Positions 56,311 through 64,000 of a DNA stretch of 64,000 nt are shown here, in pieces. The position numbers and the translations under genes were made by a program. The stretch is taken from assembly GCA_022702705.1 (NCBI GenBank), contig CM040430.1:72729239-72793238 (forward strand), written 5' to 3'. The notes beneath the pieces are model-generated. The model saw only the letters and a program-made list of their open reading frames with translations, did not search any database and was not told the origin of the DNA. How positions within the stretch are numbered: position 1 is the stretch's first letter; every line of letters starts with the position of its first letter. The DNA is from Papilionanthe hookeriana x Papilionanthe teres. Taxonomy: Eukaryota > Streptophyta > Magnoliopsida > Asparagales > Orchidaceae.

Positions 56311-59113
56311 TAAATTCCTAACATCTCACTCAATACTCAATGGATTTTCGTGTTCTTATGCTCTATGGATTCGTCTTGAAGAGACGAATACATATATACG
56401 GTGATCATGCATTGAAATTAAAGCATTTGAAATAAAGAATCTCTAGAAGCTCGGGATGAAGAATTAGCTCATACCTTTGCTCAGAGAAGTGTGGCTTCAA
56501 TCTGAGGGTTGTGTCACCTTCGATTGGATCCCAGCAAGCTCCAGATGAAGTCTCCTGGTCTGATGAATTGCCAAGGTATGATTTCGACCAGAGCCGATCA
56601 CAAAGCTTGGAGGCTGGAGCAACTGGGTGGCCTGGAGAGGGGGCTTTGCTTGGTGGACTCCTTCCCTTGGTCTGGTGAAGGTGTAGGACCAATCAATTTG
56701 AGGATTGATCCACTGTGGAGAAGTGCCCTGGTTTTGGGTGGAATTTTGGCTGAGAAATTGGGCTCTGTTGGTGGGGATTAGGGTAAATTGTCATCGGGGA
56801 TCAAGCTGCTCTAAGTATGGAGAGTGTTCGGAACAATTTTGGCGAGGGTTTCAGTAAGGTCTGGTTCAGCACCTCTCATGGCCGAGAGGGGGTGGTGTTT
56901 AAATAGGAGAGGGTGGAGGGCCTCCTAGGGAGAGTTAGGGCTTGGGATCAGCTGCTCTTGGCAAGAGAAGAACAGCTGCAATGGCCACTGGGGATGAGGC
57001 AGCTCAGCAGGTGAGAATTCCAAGTTTGGGCTCACATGTGAGCTCTCGGCCCAGTGGTTTCCGGCGAGTTGTTGTGGCTGGCCGGCCGGGGTCGAGTCAC
57101 CCTCGAGGTCGGGGAGGTCGGGGCTGGGGCTTAGTGCGATCAATTGGCCATGGACATGTGTAAAGGAGTTAAATTGAAATGGAATGAGGAGGAGCTCATT
57201 TTGGGTCCAAATGGGTCAACCCACCTTTTGGGCTTGGTTCACCTCCCATTGGTCGATTTGGGCTGAGGGAGGATCGGATGGATCGGCTAGGAAAGGGTGG
57301 AGAAGTCACCATCCATGAATATTTTGATTAATCATGGATTAAGGTGAAGCATTAAAAGGGTTAAAACCTTTTTAAGGGGGCTTAAAAGAGGCTCTTCCTT
57401 TTGCCATTAATGGCTTGATCACATGTCAAACCTTCCATGGCTTCATGTGGCTTGTCCATGGCTTGCATGGCTTGTCTTTGGCTTGGGGAAAAGCTTGGTC
57501 AATTTCATGAAAATGGTTTTTAGAAATTTTTGGTAATTTGATGGGAATTTGTATGAAGCTTGATTTGGAATGGTTTAATGATGATTTTGAAACTTAGGGG
57601 TGATATCAATTAAAGGTATGATGAAAAGAAATTGCCATGTGGGCTTTAGGGCCAATTTTGGGCTTATGTATTTGGTGAAAATGGGCTTTTAAAATGGTTT
57701 AGGGAAGTGGGCTTTTGGATTTTAAAATGGATTTTAGGATGAAATTTTGGCAAAGGCTTGGGCCAAATAATTGTTGGGTTTAGCTCATAGATGTGTCATG
57801 AGTGACTTGGAGCAAATTGGGAGTGATTTGGGTTTGAATTGGGTTGAATTTGGGCTCCTTTGGTGAATGGGCCAATATAGGTCAAATTGGGATAATTTGG
57901 GCCAATGTTGGGCTAGCTTTGAAATTGATGTAAAATTAATGTTGGGAAATGTTTATGGGAGTGTTTCAAAGAGGTTTTGACTTTGGTTGGGCTTTGATTT
58001 TGGGGTTTGGGCTCATTTGGGTTAGGTTTGGGTTTAGGTCAAAATTGGGCCTTTTAGTTTTGGGTTGAATTTGAGTGGGGTTTGGGTCTAAATTTTGGGC
58101 AAATCATGTTAGTGTTTTGCTTGTGGGAATGTTGAATTGAAGTTTAGAATTGAATTGGACCAGAATTTGGGTCAATTGGGTAGGTTTGGTTTGACATTGG
58201 GTTCACTTAGGGTTAAAATGGGTCAAATTGGGGGTTTTAACAAAAGTAGGGCAAATTTACAAAATTGGCCCATGGTGTAGTTGAACAAAATGAAATTGGG
58301 AATATTTGGAATTTTTTGGAATTTTCTGGGAATTTTTTGAATTTCTGGATTTTTGGGTCAAGGGGGGGTATTTTTGGTATTTGGAGGGTATTGGGAAGTA
58401 TTTTTGGAATTTTTGGTATTTTTGGGTATGGATGATCAATTTGAGTAATGTGGAAATGTTTAGGAATGGTTTTGAGGAATTTTGGGTGATTTGGAAATTT
58501 TGCAAATTTTGGGCAGGTTAAGCGGGTGTAGGGTCCCGGGGGGTCAAAAATTGAAAATTTGGAAAATTGAAAATTTGGAAAATTGAAAATTTGGAAAATT
58601 GAAGATTGGGTGAATATAAGTGGAATAAAATCATTTTGGTTGGGCCATAAAGCCATATCAAGCCCACATGAGCCATGAAGGGACTCATTTGAGGCATCCA
58701 ATATGTTGTTCCTAACCCTCTTGCCGAGGGCTTAGGGGTTAAGGACCATCCATGTGAATCATCTACATGAGTCAGGAGGTCAAGTTGAGTATAGGTGTGT
58801 GAAAGTGTAGTGTATAAATGTAGTGTGTGTGTCAGTCAGCCCCTTCACTAGACCAGGCCACCCAGGGTAGTCCTAAGGCCAAAGAGTCCTATAGGAACCC
58901 ATCCTTTAAACTTCCACATTTGATTTCGACCCTCTAGGTGATTAGGGGTCTATAGTCGAGTTTGTAGAGTTTGCGGGGAGTTAAGAAGTGGTTTGAATTT
59001 CTAAGTGGTGGGTCCCGATTCTAGTCCTCTAAGATAGTCGAAGGAAAAGCCTAAGGCTAGATCCTAAGTACTAAAAGGAAGAAGAGAAGACCTCATCAAA
59101 AATGAGGTCATAA

Positions 59114-59118
59114 GAGTC
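59114..59118 (+). other. Target-site duplication GAGTC, right copy
   Basis: The second copy, followed by CACCTCCTTTTCCCCAGC, which continues element D exactly as in B at 32160. Confidence 0.92.
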
Positions 59119-59311
59119 CACCTCCTTTTCCCCAGCGAGAGTTCTGAAATCTTCAGTCCTAGAGATTTACCTGATACTCCCCAGTGGGAATTTTCTACGC
59201 TTCGTTCTAAGTGTGTCACTTGGACGTCTGTGTTGGTTTTGTTGATCTCTTCGGTCAACACCAATATGCGCGATGTGCTTGGTTAGCACACCACACCTAT
59301 TGGGGTCCATT
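59119..59311 (+). mobile_element. 3' end of element D internal region with candidate polypurine tract
   Basis: Collinear with B 32160-32354. It holds the GTTGATCTCTTCGGTCAAC block conserved in all three elements and ends CTATTGGGGTCCATT before the 3' LTR. It is non-coding in the plus direction. Confidence 0.8.
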
Positions 59312-62300
59312 TGTTGACCTCATTTTTGGTGAGGTCTTTTCTTTCCTCTTAGTGCTTAGGATCTAGCCATTGGACTTCTCCTTAACTATCCTAGAGGATT
59401 AGAATTGGGACCCACCCTTTAGCAATTCAGCCACCTCTTGACTCCTCTTGGGACCCCACTTGGATGGTTATAAACCTCTAAATCACATTGAAATGTTAAA
59501 ACCACCATATGGGCAACCAATAGTGAATTTCTATAGGATGTCCAAGCCTTAGGGCTACCCTGGGTGACCTTGGGTGACTTGAGCTTCTCTTGCACACACA
59601 CCCCTAAGCCACTTAACCTAAACCTTGAACCCTTGCCTTTCTACCCTTATGAAACTCACATGGTTGAACCCAAGCCACTAATCTTTGATTAAGATGGCTA
59701 AGGTCAATATGTGAAGGATCATAAAGTGGTTACCATTTGGCTAGACTTGGTCCTAAAGTGGTTGGACTTAGCTAAGTCCATGACACATGCTTCCAAACCC
59801 TAATTCCATTCCAAATCAATTTTTACTCAATCTTGACTCCACTTAAATGGTCTCATTCTTCCTTATTTGAAACCCCATTTAATTGCAAAAATTTCTAGTT
59901 TTGACATTGGGTCCCCTAAGCTTACCCAAAACTACATAAATGGCCCCCACAACCACCAAAATCATCCAAAAATTCCCAAACATTACCCAAAATTTCTAAA
60001 AATCCTAAGAATCATTTCAAAACAATCCCTACCTTTTAAATCCTCCAAAATACCCCAATACCCTCCAAATAACCTCCAAATACCCTAAATACCCCTTTTG
60101 GACCAAAATTCCAAAAATTCTAAAACTTCCCAAAAATATCCAGAAAATCCCAAATATTCCCTATTTCATTTTTTTCAACTACACTATAAGCCAATTTTTC
60201 CAATTTAACCCACTTTTATCAAAAATCCTTAATTTGACCCATCTTTAACCCATGTGAACCCAATGTCAAACTAAGTCAACTCAATTGACCTCAATTTTGC
60301 TCAAACTCAATTATAAACTTAAATTCAACATTTCCAATACCAATTTAAACTAAAACCAAGCCCAATTTAACTCACACTTGAATTCAATTTCAACTTGAAA
60401 CCAAAACCCCAATCTTAACCTATGACCTAAACCTACCCAAATCCAACCCAATTCAACTCAATTTTCCCCAATTTTAATTCCAAATTCTTCCTAATACATC
60501 CATACACCAAACAAAATATCAATTGGCTCCCAATTTAAACCCTAACCCAACTCAAAATTCATTTGAAATCAAAACCCCCAAATTTGCACTAAAGTTGTCA
60601 CCTACCCCTAAATCTCCAAATTGAATCCCCTAAGCCCAAAATTTCCACCCAATTTCTATCCCAAACCCTTCCTAACAATCATTTAAAATATTTTGGACCA
60701 TCAATTGGCCTTGAACCAAACTCTAGCCGAACCTAAACCCAACCTGCCCCATGGTGACCAAAATTGACCAAGACCCCAAAATCCTCCAAATTGAAACCCT
60801 AAGTGAACTCAAATCCACATCATGTCTTCATGAAAAATTTTCCTTACAATCATCTAAAAATGTTGATCAGTCCATTTGATCCAATTCTAACCCAAAATCA
60901 AACTAGCCCAACTCAAACCCATGTGAACCCATGTGTACACATGAACCAAATTGAACCAAACCAAACCAAAATTGATCAAACCAACCCCTTGGCTGCCACC
61001 CCTAGACCTCCTAGGGTGGGTTTGAACTGACCTAACCCATGCCCCATGAGCCATGGACCAACGTCCACCACTTTGGACCAATGGACTAAGCCACATGGCT
61101 AAGGCTAAGTCCCATCCTCTAACTTTCCTTAAGCAAGCTCCTTGCCCAAATTAATTGAGCTAAACCTCTCATCCACTCCTCCTCAACCTGCCCAACGGCC
61201 TGACTGTCCTTGCCAGCCACCCCAGCCGCCAGAACAGCCACCCCCGAGCACCCCTTTGTCCTTGAAAACCTAAAATTTGGCCTTGGTAGTGGGCAATCCC
61301 CTCTCCAGCCACCTGGCGTACTCATCCTTCACCCTAAGCGGCCTAAACCACTCATTGCCTGGCCCTGAGCTCCCCTCTCCGGTCATGGCTATAAAATTCC
61401 CACCTTTCGGCCTCACCAAAGATGCTGAAATTTTTTCCACCAAACTTCCCCAAATTGCTCCAAGACCTTCTCTCAGCCTAGAGAAGAAGAGCCCTACTGT
61501 CCTCCTGCCCTATTTCCCACTGATTGAGCTTAATTCTCAGGCCAGAAAAGGAAAATCCTCAAATCTCCACATAAGTCAAATTAACTCCTCTCACTCCTTC
61601 ACCAGAGGTAGAGAAGGAGTTCTCCAGTGAAAGCCCCCTCTCCAGACCACCCAATCTCTCCAGCCATCAAAGTCTGAAATCAGTCCTGGTTGAAGTCATA
61701 CCTAGGCAGTTCCTCAGGGCCAGAGACTTCATCTGGAGCCTCCTTAGGCTCAATAAAAGGTGCCACAACTCTCTGATTGAAGCTTCTCTTCTTAGAGCTA
61801 AGGTATTGACCTCTCCTCCCTCCCGAGCTTCCAGCAATTCTCCATTTTGTTTAGCTTGATTTCAATGCATGAAAGATGTATGGATGTGTTCGTCTTGTCG
61901 AGACGAATCCATCGAGTACAAGAACATGTAATTTGGTTGAGTATCGAGCGATATCCTAGGGTTAGAAGGTGGACGGCCCACGGGACGCACCAGTCGTAGA
62001 CGATGACCAGGGACCGTCGGATGGTTTGTGTATCGGGTGAACGACTAGGATCGTGCCTGACGGATCAACGAGACATGAATCGCAGGCCGCGTGGCTGCCA
62101 AGTCTGATAATGACGCTGAATCAGGGAGCGACGGGTGGAGCTTCGACCCGCCATAGGTTTAGTTGGAGTCACGTGGATAAGTAGGAAAATCCAGATTTTC
62201 TTATTTATTTAAATACCATAAACTTTGAAAATTCATATATTTGCATAGAAAAATCATAAAAATAAAATAAAAATACCCTCTTGCTCAATGAACAGAGGAG

Positions 62301-64000
62301 AATAATGTGGAAAAAGAATTGATCTACTTTGTTTAGTATTTTATTTTTAATTAATTTAATACTATTTTGAGTATCTTAATTCTCCACTCATGCATACAAT
62401 TCACCATAGCATGAGACCATAGGGCTTTTGTAGCCTCTGCTATTGGAAAAATTTCCTAAATTTTCCAAGGATAGAGGCCATCTCTTTGCCAAGTTATTGA
62501 TTTTCTAAATTTATATGTCTGTTTTGTCATTTCAATTCCAGTAATTAGCATGTTACTTAGAAAATTCTAGAAAAATTAGGGGAAGTATCTTAGGACCAGA
62601 GGATCCTACGAAAATTATGGTTTAGCTTAATTCCCTTAAAATACTTCTAATTGGCCCAAACACCAAAAATTGAATTTTAATTAATTAGCATTAACCACAC
62701 ATAAAAACCACTTGAAAATAATTCTCCACTGACCTTTAGGGTCAGAGGAGTCCCACATAAAAATTTGGAATCAATTGGAAATGGTTTAACCCATTAAATG
62801 GATTAATTAAATCACATGACTATTTTCAAACTTTAAAAATTCATAAAACCCAAAATACATTTCAAAAATTCACCAAATTGGTTTTGGGACTTCTCTGATA
62901 CTAGAGGAGTCTAAGAAAATTAAAATTGGATTTTTCTACAAAATTTCATTTTTTACCTATTTTAAATTTTTAATAATTAAAAAATAATAAAAATCACAAA
63001 ATAATAAAATTCACAAAAATGTCATACTTTGCTCCCTAATCATTTAGGAACAAACCAAATATTTTTCCCAAGTCTCTAGGTTAAAATATTGAATTTTAAA
63101 GGCTTAATTTAATTTTTAAATTTAAAAAATGAATTTTCAAACTTTCTCACTAAAATAATTCTAATAAATCAAAGAAAATCAGAAAAATATGGAATTTGTT
63201 TCTCTGGACTCCTTGAGGTTAGAGAGATTTAATAAAAATATAAAATCCATTTTTCAAGTTTAATTTTATTTTAAAATTAAGTAGTACCTTAAAACTTGAA
63301 ATAATTAAAATAAATAAAATATAATTAAAAAAATTACCAAAATTAGTCCAAAAGGTCCTCTGGTAGGTAAGAACATCCCATAATTTTCCTAAGGACAGAA
63401 AACTTACCTTGCTCATGTTTTTGAATGTTCATTGAAAACCCATATTTTCCATAAAAATAATTACAAAAATTAAGTTAAAAACAGAAAAATCACATTTTCT
63501 CCTCTAATGTCTTAATTGGCATGTGAGAGAAGTGACACAAAAATTTCAATTTTATTTGAGCTCAATTTAGTGAATTATGCAGTGAATAGGCTTAAGATGG
63601 AATAAAGGTAATTAAGAATTTTAACCTTAATTAATATTTTAGGCCTAATAAAGGGGGAGGGTAAAATATTTGATTTTAATCTTCCCTTGGATGATTGAAA
63701 CTTAGAGAATAAAAGGGTAGAAACCCATTAATCACCTTAAAAAAATACCAAGATAGAACCTTAATTAATTAAATTATTTAAATTTTGGAAGATTAATTAA
63801 AATTTTGGATTGTTAAAATTAGGGATATAACTTAAAAAGATACTAATTCTTTGATCTAAAATCCCTGATTGAAATAATACAATAACATTCAATTCTTAAT
63901 AATTATAATTGAAATTATTAATTAAATAATAAATGATCCATACTTAATTAAAATTTAAAACATTAAACAGTTTAAATGATCAATTAAAATTTAAAAAAAA
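59312..64000 (+). mobile_element. 3' LTR of element D (type II), truncated by window end
   Basis: It starts TGTTGACCTCATTTTTGGTG and aligns collinearly with 32355 to about 37080. The two sequences differ by scattered substitutions and small indels, so the insertion is old. The last third (with the TATA-like site) lies beyond the window. The G-poor tract (59860-61000), CpG-dense part (61970-62175) and AT-rich part (62190-64000) are as in the 5' LTR. No gene is supported. Confidence 0.92.

Larger units (their letters stand above)
51812..59113 (-). mobile_element. Solo LTR 2 (type I, 7,302 bp)
   Basis: Read on the minus strand it begins near 59113 with the GACCTCATTTTTGATGAGG block and ends GCCGACA at 51812. 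It aligns along its length with the reverse complement of solo LTR 1, including the pentamer array (53900-54260), the CpG-dense island (56100-56310), the G-poor tract (complemented, 57500-58560) and the TATA-like palindrome (51989-52000). GAGTC flanks both sides. The outermost bases at the 59113 end (GGTCATAA in place of GGTCAACA) have decayed. No internal region remains. No gene is supported. Confidence 0.92.

Overview
The window is plant nuclear repeat DNA. I see no ordinary host gene in it. Almost every base belongs to very large Ty3/gypsy LTR retrotransposons of the Ogre/Tat type, nested in and joined to one another. The evidence for a land plant is the Tat-type domain order (gag, protease, reverse transcriptase, two RNase H domains, integrase), a primer-binding site of the kind used by Ogre elements, LTRs of about 7.1-7.5 kb, and a plant ALKBH9/10-like gene inside the elements. 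The species cannot be told from this sequence.

Layout. Positions 1-92 are the 3' end of a plus-strand LTR inserted into the minus-strand LTR at 93-1884. That LTR belongs to element A (minus strand, internal region 1885-13255). A 500-N gap follows (13256-13755). Element B (plus strand) runs 13756-19529 and continues at 27026-32354. Between its halves, in the reverse transcriptase/RNase H boundary, sits a complete 7.5-kb solo LTR (19530-27025) with a perfect 5-bp target duplication, GGGCC. Next is one LTR (32355-39426) that serves both as the 3' LTR of B and the 5' LTR of element D, so B and D form an LTR-internal-LTR-internal-LTR tandem. Element D (plus strand) runs 39427-51811 and 59119-59311. 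Its 3' untranslated region is split by a second solo LTR (minus strand, 51812-59113, target duplication GAGTC). The 3' LTR of D starts at 59312 and runs off the window.

The notable content is an extra reading frame downstream of integrase in all three elements. It ends in a 2-oxoglutarate/Fe(II) AlkB dioxygenase domain that closely resembles plant ALKBH9/ALKBH10 RNA N6-methyladenosine demethylases. The HxD...H iron ligands and the downstream arginine are still present in each copy, although all three genes are now broken by stops and frameshifts. This family therefore appears to have captured a host RNA-demethylase gene. Removing methyl marks from its own RNA is a reasonable but untested function.

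Two subfamilies are visible. A has type I LTRs (shared with both solo LTRs and the left-edge LTR) and 83-84-bp repeats in its 3' untranslated region. B and D have type II LTRs and a 101-bp higher-order repeat built of three GGTACCTAACTT-containing monomers. Both subfamilies carry the AlkB gene, so capture came before they split. All coding regions are pseudogenes; many of the stops look like C-to-T changes, as expected in old, methylated, silenced elements.
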